The position numbers were made by a program, and so were the translations under genes. 64,000 nt of DNA. Origin: Roseibium marinum. Its GTDB lineage: Bacteria > Pseudomonadota > Alphaproteobacteria > Rhizobiales > Stappiaceae. Shown here piece after piece: positions 1 through 6,988 of the stretch (its first letter is position 1; every line of letters begins with the position of its first letter). The DNA lies in the NCBI RefSeq assembly GCF_002906165.1, contig NZ_PPCN01000007.1:124001-188000 (forward strand). The letters run 5' to 3'. The notes under the pieces were generated by a model. It was not told the origin of the DNA. It did not search any database and worked only from the letters and a program-made list of their open reading frames with translations.

Positions 1-722
1 TTGGAGGTGACGGCGGACTTGGCTTCCGGCCGCTCGACCGGCTGGTTGCCCCGATCGAATATTCTGGCCCCCGAGCGGGTAATCACCGCCCAGTCACCTT
101 CCTCCAGATAGGTGATGCGATCCGTGAAGGGAGACAGGGCAATCGCGTCCGACCCGAGAAACATTTCTCCCTCTCCATGGCCGATCGCCAGGGGAGATCC
201 TTTTCGGGCGCCGATCAGAAGATCGTCTTCACCGGCAAACAGCATCGCCAGCGCGAAGGCGCCCTTCAGGCGGGGCAGAACCGCTGCAACCGCATCCTGA
301 GCGGACAGCCCCTTCAACAGTGCAAGATTGATCAGATGCGCGACGACTTCCGTATCCGTGTCCGTTTCCAGCACGGCCCCGGCCTCGACGATCTCTTCCC
401 GCAGCTCAAGGAAGTTTTCGATGATGCCGTTATGGACTACCGCCACGGATCCCGCCTGATGCGGGTGGGCGTTGGAAACGGTCGGCGCACCATGGGTTGC
501 CCACCGGGTATGGCCGATGCCGGAGGTTCCCTTCAGGGGAGTTATTTCAAGCACCGCCTCAAGGTTCCGGAGCTTGCCCTCCGCACGGCGCCGGACGAGC
601 GCACCATCGACAAGGGTCGCCACGCCGGCGGAATCATAACCCCGGTATTCCAGCCGTTTGAGCGAGTCCACGATCCGCGGAGCAGCCTCGATCCTGCCAA
701 GAACACCAACAATTCCACACAT
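1..722 (-). CDS. glmS: Glutamine--fructose-6-phosphate aminotransferase (isomerizing), N-terminal part
   Basis: The protein begins MCGIVGVLG, which places the catalytic Cys2 of a class II glutamine amidotransferase directly after the initiator Met. Motifs typical of GlmS follow: RLEYRGYDSAG, GHTRWATHG and VVHNGIIENF. About 240 residues are present and the gene runs off the left edge, so the sugar-isomerase (SIS) domains are not seen. GlmS makes glucosamine-6-phosphate from fructose-6-phosphate and glutamine, the first committed step to UDP-GlcNAc. glmU lies 120 bp upstream in the same orientation and acts later in the same pathway, so co-transcription is likely. The start is the only ATG that gives the required N-terminal Cys. 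Confidence 0.96.
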   Translation of the reverse strand, partial: MCGIVGVLGRIEAAPRIVDSLKRLEYRGYDSAGVATLVDGALVRRRAEGKLRNLEAVLEITPLKGTSGIGHTRWATHGAPTVSNAHPHQAGSVAVVHNGIIENFLELREEIVEAGAVLETDTDTEVVAHLINLALLKGLSAQDAVAAVLPRLKGAFALAMLFAGEDDLLIGARKGSPLAIGHGEGEMFLGSDAIALSPFTDRITYLEEGDWAVITRSGARIFDRGNQPVERPEAKSAVTS

Positions 723-842
723 GGAGCAACCCTTTTGAAAGTATAACCAATTGGCCGCAATGACTTAGACGACAGCGCGGCCGATGCTGAAATCAAACCC
801 TGTTTCAGAACGTGACAAACGGCCGGTTTCCCCGCGCGGTTT

Positions 843-2198
843 TCACGATTTGCCGTCTTTTTCCGCCTTGAGCCGCGTGCGCAACGCTTTGGCCTTGCCT
901 TCCTTGACGACCTGCCGCGACCGGCCGAACGCAAGGGCATCGTGAGACACATCATCGGTGATGACACTTCCGGCGGCCACGAAAGCGCCGTTGCCAAGCT
1001 TGATGGGCGCAACCAGCGTCGAGTTGGAGCCGACGAAACTCCCCGCGCCGATCTCGGTTCTGTGCTTCAGAAAACCATCGTAATTGCAGGTGATCGTTCC
1101 CGCGCCGATATTCGATTTGGACCCGACGCTGGCATCGCCGATATAGCTGAGGTGGTTAGCCTTGGCGCCTGCTCCGAAAGTCGCGTTCTTGACTTCGACG
1201 AAATTCCCGATGCGCGTATCCGTGCCCAGCACGGCCCCGGGGCGCAGACGGGCATAGGGACCAACCACGCTTCGCGAACCGACGACAGCCCCTTCCAGAT
1301 GGCTGAAGGCGCGGATCCTTGCCCCGCCTGCAACTTTTACACCGGGACCGAAGACGACATTCTGCTCGACGATCACGTCCGCATCCAGCTTCGTATCATG
1401 CGAGAAAAAGACAGTCTGGGGCGCCAGAAGCGTGCAGCCGTTGTCCATTGCGGCCCGGCGCATCCTGTCCTGGAAATCCGCTTCGCAGGAAGCGAGCTGC
1501 GCCCGCGTGTTGATGCCCTGCGTTTCGGTCTGCGAACCGGTGACCGAAACGACATTCAGCCCGCGCGCATTCGCGATTTCAACGGCATCGGTGAGATAAA
1601 ACTCGCTTTTGGCATTGCCGTTGCCGATCGCATCCAGCAGGGAAAGGACGTTCGGTCCGTTAAAACCCATGATGCCGGAGTTGCAGAACGTAATCCCGCG
1701 CTCTTCCTCCGAAGCGTCTTTTTCCTCGCGGATGGCAACGAGGCGGCCGTTTTCCGTCAAAAGCCGTCCATATCCGAACGGATTACCGGTTTCAAATCCA
1801 AGAACCGCCAGGTCCGCGCCCTCCGCCAGAGCCTGACGGACCTTGCCAACCGTTTCCGGCGTCACGAGCGGCGTATCGCCGAAAAGCACGAGAACATCGT
1901 CGGCATCGAATTCGAGCGACGGTCTCGCGGCGAGGACGGCATGGGCGGTGCCGAGCCGTTCATGCTGAACATAGCAGCGTGCATTGGGCGCCTGTTCGTA
2001 GACGAAGGTTTCGAGTGCTGACGCTTCCGGCCCGATGACCACGGTAATTCGCTCCGACCCGGCTGTCTTGAGCGCTTTCAGAACGTGTCCGACCATCGGC
2101 AACCCGCCGATCTCATGCATGACTTTCGGAAGGCCGGACTTCATTCGCGTCCCCAAACCGGCGGCAAGAATTATCGAGAGGCAAGAACGAGCTGTCAT
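843..2198 (-). CDS. glmU: Bifunctional N-acetylglucosamine-1-phosphate uridyltransferase / glucosamine-1-phosphate acetyltransferase
   Basis: The 451-residue product has the normal GlmU length. The N-terminal nucleotidyltransferase domain shows the signature LAAGLGTRMKS..PKVMH at about residues 11-27. The C-terminal half is a left-handed beta-helix of hexapeptide repeats (GVKVAGGARIRAF, IGNFVEVKNATFG) ending in the acetyltransferase region HLSYIGDASVGSKSNIGAGT. It converts glucosamine-1-phosphate to UDP-GlcNAc in the cytoplasm, supplying peptidoglycan and LPS. It lies upstream of glmS on the same strand. The start ATG gives a complete nucleotidyltransferase fold and shares a 144 bp intergenic region with the divergent SPOR-like gene. 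Confidence 0.97.
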   Translation of the reverse strand: MTARSCLSIILAAGLGTRMKSGLPKVMHEIGGLPMVGHVLKALKTAGSERITVVIGPEASALETFVYEQAPNARCYVQHERLGTAHAVLAARPSLEFDADDVLVLFGDTPLVTPETVGKVRQALAEGADLAVLGFETGNPFGYGRLLTENGRLVAIREEKDASEEERGITFCNSGIMGFNGPNVLSLLDAIGNGNAKSEFYLTDAVEIANARGLNVVSVTGSQTETQGINTRAQLASCEADFQDRMRRAAMDNGCTLLAPQTVFFSHDTKLDADVIVEQNVVFGPGVKVAGGARIRAFSHLEGAVVGSRSVVGPYARLRPGAVLGTDTRIGNFVEVKNATFGAGAKANHLSYIGDASVGSKSNIGAGTITCNYDGFLKHRTEIGAGSFVGSNSTLVAPIKLGNGAFVAAGSVITDDVSHDALAFGRSRQVVKEGKAKALRTRLKAEKDGKS

Positions 2199-2309
2199 GA
2201 AAGTTCCAGTTTCAGGAATGCGGGCACGGCGGGATCGTTTTGCGCTCTATATGCCCCGATCCACAGAACAATGAAAGATCTGTCTGCCTGCGCGCGCCGG
2301 TTTGCGTTT

Positions 2310-2327
2310 CGTTAACCATAATTAACG
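2310..2327. promoter_or_regulatory. CtrA-like box in the glmU / SPOR-like divergent promoter region
   Basis: The site reads CGTTAACCATAATTAACG, a dyad of CGTTAA and TTAACG around six bases. It contains the 8-mer TTAACCAT, described as the conserved CtrA half-site in Alphaproteobacteria, followed by TTAAC. The gap between the two TTAA elements is 6, not the canonical 7. It lies 15 bp upstream of the TTG proposed for the next plus-strand gene and about 110 bp upstream of glmU. CtrA binding is inferred. Confidence 0.4.
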
Positions 2328-2342
2328 ATTGTTACGCTAACC

Positions 2343-3644
2343 TTGTTCAGATTCGCCAACAGGATTCGGGAAACAGGCGTCTTGTATGAACCGCAGCCCA
2401 AGTTGACGGTCCGGGAGATGATCCGGGAAACGTTCACGCCCTCGCGTGTCGGCGTATTGTCATGGGCGTTCGCAGCAGTGATCATGGGAACTGTCGGCCT
2501 TGCCTCTTTCCAGTTCGGCGGGCAGGCGATGCTGTCATCATCCAAAAGAATGCTGACCGGTACCTTTACCCTGCCTCCCGGTGGAGACGTTTCGACGACA
2601 GCTTCCATAAGATCCGTCGGCACGTCGACGCCGGTGGAAATCATGCGGATGCCCGCAACCGAAAGCTATGGCGACGCAGCCGGGCTGACCCGCAGTCAGA
2701 TTGAGGTGCTGCAGCGCGAACTCGTCGGCCTGCGCCGCCGCCTGAGCGCCTTGTCGGAACAGAACCTGACCTATTCACGCCGTATCGCCGCGCTCGAACA
2801 GGAAGTGGCCGTGACCAAGCTCTCCGGATCGGCACATTCCGGCTCCGGCGATGCCATGAACCCGGCCGAACCCGGCCCTGGCGTAATCATCACGAAAGCG
2901 GCGCCCGAGACCGGACGCCTGCAGGGCGGATCCGGCCGGGCAACTCCGGCACCGGTCGCGAATGCCGCGCCGGACCGGCCGGAAGCGGCCCCAGAATCAG
3001 CTCCGGAAGCAGCCATGAAGGCCAGATCCATGCAAGCGGCGCTCCGGGAGGCACAGGTCTCCCGGCCATCCCCGGAGTCCGTGCCGCGCCGGATCAGCAT
3101 CTACCGCGAACAAAAGCCCTCCGCATCCATACCCGGGGTCGATATCAACACTCAGGATCCGGTTCGGATCGTCAGTTTGCCGGACGCAGACGGTAATCCG
3201 CAAACGACTGGCTCCATTCCCCCGCAAAGCGCCGGGCCGGCTCCGGAAGCGTTCGACGCCACGCCTACCAGCACAAGCCCTCAGCCAATGGTCGTTGCTC
3301 CTTCCAAACCGGCGGGAAAGTTTAACGGCAGAGGAGCAAGCCAGGTCAATCGCAGCGATTTCGGAGCCGTGATCGGTCACTACGAAACGGAGGCAGCCGC
3401 AGCCGCGGCCTGGGCAAGATTCAAGGAGCAGAACCGGGACCGGGTGCACGACATGCATCCTTTGCTCACCAAAAGGCTGGACGCGAAAGGCGGGATTGCC
3501 CTTCTGGTCGGCCCATTTGCAAATGCCGCCGATGCCGCCGTCGCCTGCCTGCATCTGCTCGATGTCGCGGCTTTGTGCCACCCGACCCTGTTCGCGGGCG
3601 AATCCCTGGTGACCACGGCGGAATTCCGCGGCACGGCATTCTGA
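2343..3644 (+). CDS. Membrane-anchored protein with a C-terminal SPOR-like domain
   Basis: Up to 433 residues. A short cytoplasmic N-terminus precedes one transmembrane segment (about 37-57, VGVLSWAFAAVIMGTVGLASF). A coiled-coil stretch (about 118-160, QIEVLQRELVGLRRRLSALSEQ) and a long Pro/Ala-rich low-complexity linker follow. The last ~85 residues resemble a SPOR domain (FGAVIGHYETEAAAAAAWAR..., IALLVGPFANAADAA), which in other proteins binds denuded septal glycan. It is probably a periplasmic, envelope-associated protein, perhaps active at division. The start is uncertain: TTG at 2343 has an in-frame stop just upstream and no clear Shine-Dalgarno, and the first ATG is codon 26 (2418). Function is inferred from architecture only. 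Confidence 0.7.
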   Translation: MFRFANRIRETGVLYEPQPKLTVREMIRETFTPSRVGVLSWAFAAVIMGTVGLASFQFGGQAMLSSSKRMLTGTFTLPPGGDVSTTASIRSVGTSTPVEIMRMPATESYGDAAGLTRSQIEVLQRELVGLRRRLSALSEQNLTYSRRIAALEQEVAVTKLSGSAHSGSGDAMNPAEPGPGVIITKAAPETGRLQGGSGRATPAPVANAAPDRPEAAPESAPEAAMKARSMQAALREAQVSRPSPESVPRRISIYREQKPSASIPGVDINTQDPVRIVSLPDADGNPQTTGSIPPQSAGPAPEAFDATPTSTSPQPMVVAPSKPAGKFNGRGASQVNRSDFGAVIGHYETEAAAAAAWARFKEQNRDRVHDMHPLLTKRLDAKGGIALLVGPFANAADAAVACLHLLDVAALCHPTLFAGESLVTTAEFRGTAF

Positions 3645-3697
3645 CGGCCCGGAGAAGTCCCGTTCGAAGCCCCGTCCCGCCGGTCCGCCGCCAGTAG

Positions 3698-4438
3698 CTA
3701 TCCGAGGGTCTGCAGCGCGGGAAAGGTCTCCAGCAGCCAATACGACAGGACTGCCATCTGTCCGGTCAGGAACATGAACCCGGTCAGCACCAGAACGCCA
3801 CCCATCGTTTTTTCGACGGCCCCCATATGTTTGCGAAAGCGTTTCATGAATTTCAGAAACGGACCGGCGAAAAGCGCCGCCACCAGGAACGGAATTCCGA
3901 GGCCGAGCGCATAGGCGCTCAGGAGCAATGCCCCCTGCCCGACCGTCTCCTCGCTCCCCGCGACAAACAGAATGGCCGCCAGGATCGGACCGACACAGGG
4001 TGTCCAGCCAAATCCGAACGCCAGTCCGATGACGTAAGCTCCCAGTGGCCCGGCGGGTTTCTTGTCGACATGGATCCGCGCCTCCCGGTACAAAAATCCG
4101 ATCCTGAAGACACCCAGAAAATGCAGCCCCATCACGATGATCGCTGCACCGGCGATATAGCCGAGATAATCCAGATAGGCGCGAATGAACTGGCCAAAGA
4201 AGCTGGCCGTCGCTCCAAGAAGCACGAACACCGTGGAAAACCCGAGCACGAAGACGAGCGCGCTGAAAAAAGCTCTGCGCGAAGCGTTCCCTGCCTCGTC
4301 ATCTTCTCCTGTCAGCTGTTCCAGCGAAACACCGGCCAGAAAACCCAGATAAGGCGGCACGAGGGGCAATACGCAAGGCGAGACAAAGGACAGGAGACCG
4401 GCCAACGCGGCGCCAATAATTGACACATCCTGGATCAT
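3698..4438 (-). CDS. CcdA-family thiol:disulfide transporter / cytochrome c biogenesis protein
   Basis: The 246-residue polytopic membrane protein has the CcdA/DsbD-beta organisation. One redox cysteine sits in SPCVLPLVPPY (Cys22) near the start of the first helix and its partner in GWTPCVGP (Cys148) at the start of the fourth. About six hydrophobic segments are visible. CcdA proteins pass reducing equivalents from cytoplasmic thioredoxin to periplasmic thioredoxin-like proteins such as the cytochrome c maturation factors. It converges with the SPOR-like gene and stands alone, with no ccm genes nearby. The ATG start places Cys22 where the family expects it. The exact electron acceptor cannot be told from sequence. 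Confidence 0.9.
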   Translation of the reverse strand: MIQDVSIIGAALAGLLSFVSPCVLPLVPPYLGFLAGVSLEQLTGEDDEAGNASRRAFFSALVFVLGFSTVFVLLGATASFFGQFIRAYLDYLGYIAGAAIIVMGLHFLGVFRIGFLYREARIHVDKKPAGPLGAYVIGLAFGFGWTPCVGPILAAILFVAGSEETVGQGALLLSAYALGLGIPFLVAALFAGPFLKFMKRFRKHMGAVEKTMGGVLVLTGFMFLTGQMAVLSYWLLETFPALQTLG

Positions 4439-4734
4439 CTGGGGTTCCGGCAGGTTCGAGATTTCATTCCGGGGAAAACAGCTTGGTCACGTTCCCGCTC
4501 GTTCAGGCACACTGGTTTAGTCCGATTTACCCTTAGCGCAAAGACAATTGGCGCTCACCTTTTGGAGAGTTCCGCCTTTCAGACCATCCCGCTTTTGAAG
4601 GCTCCCTTGGCCGGCGGACTTTTATAGCGTGTCGCGTTAAATTAAATTCAGGAATTCGCCCGAACGCATTTGCAATGCAAACGCTGCTTCGGGCGTCTTC
4701 CTGAAACCAATAATCCGCTCAAACGCGACACGCC
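4439..4734. other. Intergenic region between ccdA-like and TAXI genes
   Basis: This 296 bp stretch carries no convincing ORF. Its left part should hold the promoter of the minus-strand ccdA-like gene. Its right third is filled by copy 1 of a 112 bp palindromic element, which reaches the TAXI stop codon. I see nothing else in it. Confidence 0.6.
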
Positions 4735-4736
4735 CT
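4625..4736. repeat. Palindromic intergenic element, copy 1 (RIME-like)
   Basis: This 112 bp element recurs at 11453-11564 without gaps and with about 85% identity by eye. The outer arms GCGTGTCGCGTT (4627-4638) and AACGCGACACGC (4722-4733) are perfect inverted repeats. A second arm pair (TTCAGGAATTCGCCCGAA against TTCGGGCGTCTTCCTGAA) and an inner stem around GCATTTGCAATGCAAACG are nested inside, so the whole element can fold into one long hairpin. Size and palindromic build recall the 106-112 bp RIME1 elements of rhizobia, but identity with RIME1 is not shown. The right end touches the TAG stop of the TAXI gene, and the hairpin may end its transcript. Confidence 0.85.
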
Positions 4737-5787
4737 AGTCGTCCGGCGACAATAAGCCTTGTTCCCGATAAAATTTCAATGCGCCAGGATGAAGCGGTGC
4801 CGGCATACGCTGGGAGACCATTTCCTCGACCTCAAGCCGGCTCAAGGCAGGATGCAGACGTTTGAAACTGTCAAAATATTCAAAGACCGCCCTGACCACC
4901 GTATAGACTATGTCATCAGGCATCCTGGCCGAGGTGACCAAGGTGGCCACCACTCCCAGGGACCCGACCGGTCCGGAGAATCCATAGAACCCGGCCGGAA
5001 TGGTGGCTTTCGTGTAGTAGGGCATTTCGCTCAACACTGTATCGACGGCATCGTTCTCAATGCCAAGCAGGCGGATATCGCATTGATCCTGGGTTTCCTC
5101 GATCAGGCTGGCCGGGTGACCTATCAATTCGAAATAGGCGTCGATCTTTCCGGAACAAAGCGCCTCCGAGAGTTCCGATGTCGTGAGGTTGGAGAGATTC
5201 CGCTGGTCTTGCCGCGTCCAGCCCAGGCTGCCGATAAGCGCGTTCCAGGACGCGGCGGATCCGGACCCTTTGCTGCCGATATTTATTTTCGCCGATTTCA
5301 GGTCGTCAAACTCCTGAAACCCGGCCTCTTCCCTGACCACCACCGTTGCGACCTCCGAATGCAGGGAAAAGACGGAGCGCAGATCCTTGAAGGGTCCGGA
5401 CGTCTCAAAGACAGACGTTCCGAAATAGGCGTGATGCTGCCAATCCGACTGGACGTAGCCGAAGTCCAGTTCTCCGGATCGGATCAGCCTGATATTCGAA
5501 ATCGATCCGAGCGTCGTTTCAAGCGAGCAGCGTACACCGTGTTCGGCGCGGCTCAGATTGACGATTTTGCAGATTGCTCCGCCGGCTGGATAATAAACTC
5601 CCGTCACGCCGGCGGTACCGATAGTTATGAAATGCTGATCCCTGGCGAGGGCCGGCACGATTGAAATCGACAAAAAACTTATCAATAAGAAGAAGTTATA
5701 AAGTGCTGAGGCAACAGAAATTCCGGTTCGGTTCGACGGAGTTTTCCATTCCGACGGGACGTATCCGCTCTTCAGGCTCCTGGACAA
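4735..5787 (-). CDS. TAXI-family TRAP transporter solute-binding protein
   Basis: A 350-residue exported protein. A hydrophobic signal segment at about residues 26-48 ends near VPALARDQ, and the mature part opens with ITIGTAGVTGVYYPAGGAI, the hallmark of TAXI binding proteins. The rest matches the family (IGSKGSGSAASWNAL, LHPGALKFY near the C-terminus). TAXI proteins deliver substrates, glutamate or other carboxylates in characterised cases, to a fused DctQM-type membrane protein, and no such gene is in the window. The start is TTG because no ATG occurs before the conserved region, and an AGAGGG lies about 12 bases upstream. The last codon abuts copy 1 of the palindromic repeat. The substrate is unknown. 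Confidence 0.85.
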   Translation of the reverse strand: MSRSLKSGYVPSEWKTPSNRTGISVASALYNFFLLISFLSISIVPALARDQHFITIGTAGVTGVYYPAGGAICKIVNLSRAEHGVRCSLETTLGSISNIRLIRSGELDFGYVQSDWQHHAYFGTSVFETSGPFKDLRSVFSLHSEVATVVVREEAGFQEFDDLKSAKINIGSKGSGSAASWNALIGSLGWTRQDQRNLSNLTTSELSEALCSGKIDAYFELIGHPASLIEETQDQCDIRLLGIENDAVDTVLSEMPYYTKATIPAGFYGFSGPVGSLGVVATLVTSARMPDDIVYTVVRAVFEYFDSFKRLHPALSRLEVEEMVSQRMPAPLHPGALKFYREQGLLSPDD

Positions 5788-5900
5788 GATAAAATTCTAC
5801 CCTCTTCGGACCGGATTGGAGCAATTCCCCTCATAAGGGATAGCAAACCAGATAGGGTAAGACCAGTTTTCCTTGCGCCCAGGACTGAATTGCGGGAATC

Positions 5901-5920
5901 AAAAAAGGCGCTGACGCGCC
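5901..5920 (-). terminator. Rho-independent terminator of the small gene at 5992-6285
   Basis: On the minus strand the stem GGCGC, loop GTCA and stem GCGCC are followed by six T (read as AAAAAA at 5901-5906 on the plus strand). It lies about 70 bp past the stop codon of the 97-residue ORF, which supports that ORF as a real transcript. Confidence 0.75.
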
Positions 5921-5991
5921 CACAACCTAAAATCCGCGATATCAGAATATGTTCCGGCCCCTCTGCCCTGGCCGGCCATATCCGCATCAGT

Positions 5992-6285
5992 TCAGTTGTT
6001 TCGGCCTCCCAGGATGACTTCGAAAAGCTTGCCCTTCAGCTCATCTTCGTCTTCCCCGTCCCGCAGCCCCTGCCGCCACTGATCCAGAATCAGACGCAAG
6101 CCCAGGGTTTCGCGGCTGTGAGGAAGGTCGCCGAGGAAAGCTGAAAAGAAGGCATCAAGATGCCCCCGGTCGATCAGACCCTGATCGATCAGCCCGTGAA
6201 TAAGCGTCATCGTCGCGGCGATATGACCCTTGACGAAATCGAACTCGACGGAGTTCGTTTCTGTGTCCACTGTCGTTGTCTGCAT
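5992..6285 (-). CDS. Small conserved-looking protein of unknown function
   Basis: The 97-residue product is acidic and predicted soluble and mostly alpha-helical (FDFVKGHIAATMTLIHGLIDQGLIDRG is amphipathic), with an acidic stretch GEDEDELKGK near the C-terminus. I recognise no domain. Three things support it as a gene: an ATG with AAGAGAGG about 5 bases upstream, a clean intrinsic terminator downstream, and no overlap with a better candidate. It is monocistronic, between the TAXI gene and tRNA-Lys, behind an AT-rich upstream region with a 17 bp palindrome. Function is unknown. Confidence 0.65.
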   Translation of the reverse strand: MQTTTVDTETNSVEFDFVKGHIAATMTLIHGLIDQGLIDRGHLDAFFSAFLGDLPHSRETLGLRLILDQWRQGLRDGEDEDELKGKLFEVILGGRNN

Positions 6286-6658
6286 GTAACCTCTCTTGCA
6301 CCCGACAACTTTACCTCACACAGCATTTTCACGCTACCTGACAGTTTTTGCAGTAGAATGATCGTTATTTTCTTAAATTTGAATATTTCAAATCAACACA
6401 TTGGAAAATATCTGCGCGTTCTCGAACAATGATTACCATTAGGTATTCTATTCAACACACATATACTGGAATAAACTGACATTCCCCGGATAGCTGACGT
6501 AGTAATTCAGTCCCGTTTCTGAGGTTTATTTGTTCTTGTCCCACCTGTTGAAAAAAACCAATTTGCCTCTTGCAATGTCCCCTTTGTCAGCCTAAACACA
6601 CGCCACCAACGCGGTGGCCCTGCAAACAATGCGCCGGCCCGCACCGGAAATTTGGTGA
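6286..6658. other. AT-rich intergenic region upstream of tRNA-Lys and the 97-residue gene
   Basis: This 373 bp region is distinctly AT-richer than its surroundings between about 6340 and 6560 and contains no credible ORF. It must hold the divergent promoters of the small minus-strand gene and tRNA-Lys. A perfect 17 bp palindrome lies at 6377-6393, and a small GC hairpin, GCCACC/GGTGGC, lies near 6604-6620. I cannot assign -35/-10 boxes with confidence. Confidence 0.5.
6377..6393. promoter_or_regulatory. 17 bp perfect palindrome, candidate operator
   Basis: ATTTGAA-TAT-TTCAAAT is a perfect 7-bp inverted repeat with a 3-base centre. It lies about 90 bp upstream of the ATG of the 97-residue gene and 265 bp upstream of tRNA-Lys. 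The form suits a dimeric repressor site, but no regulator is known. Confidence 0.35.
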
Positions 6659-6734
6659 GAGCCGATAGCTCAGCTGGTAGAGCAACTGACTTTTAATCAG
6701 TAGGTCCAGGGTTCGAACCCCTGTCGGCTCACCA
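6659..6734 (+). tRNA. tRNA-Lys (anticodon UUU)
   Basis: The 76-nt cloverleaf is complete: acceptor GAGCCGA pairs with TCGGCTC, followed by discriminator A and an encoded CCA. The D arm starts GCTCAGC. The anticodon stem ACTGA/TCAGT encloses CTTTTAA with anticodon TTT at 6692-6694, and the T arm contains GGTTCGAACCC. It reads AAA and AAG lysine codons. It is a lone tRNA gene convergent with the RND pump operon. Confidence 0.97.
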
Positions 6735-6962
6735 TTATTTCCAGAGACTTAGCCAGATCCGCCCAAATCCGCGAGCTGAATGCCGGCAAAGCTTCGTCAT
6801 CGCCGCCGGCACGGCGAGCGGCAATTCGCCTGTCTCTGTCATTCACGGGTTCTGAACGCGCGGCTTCGCTGCTTCCGCACCGGCAGATGATCCAGCCCGG
6901 CGATGTCTCCATATAACAAACACCAAGAATTACGTCGCCGTGGATCCGGTCGGAAAAGAATA

Positions 6963-6988
6963 GTTCCGGCCGATCAGGCGGCCGGAAC
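6963..6988 (-). terminator. Terminator-like hairpin overlapping the end of the RND permease gene
   Basis: GTTCCGGCCG (6963-6972) and CGGCCGGAAC (6979-6988) form a perfect 10-bp stem. The permease stop codon lies in the 6-base loop. On the minus strand the stem is followed by a T-rich tail (CTATTCTTTTCC). The stem overlaps the last codons of the gene. Confidence 0.5.

Noticed and set aside
942..2021. 359-residue plus-strand ORF opposite glmU
   Set aside because: It is antisense to a complete, unmistakable glmU and is explained by GC-rich codon bias. No ribosome site or domain was seen.
5772..5987. 71-residue minus-strand ORF upstream of the TAXI gene
   Set aside because: It overlaps the TAXI start and runs across the terminator of the preceding gene. 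No ribosome site was seen.
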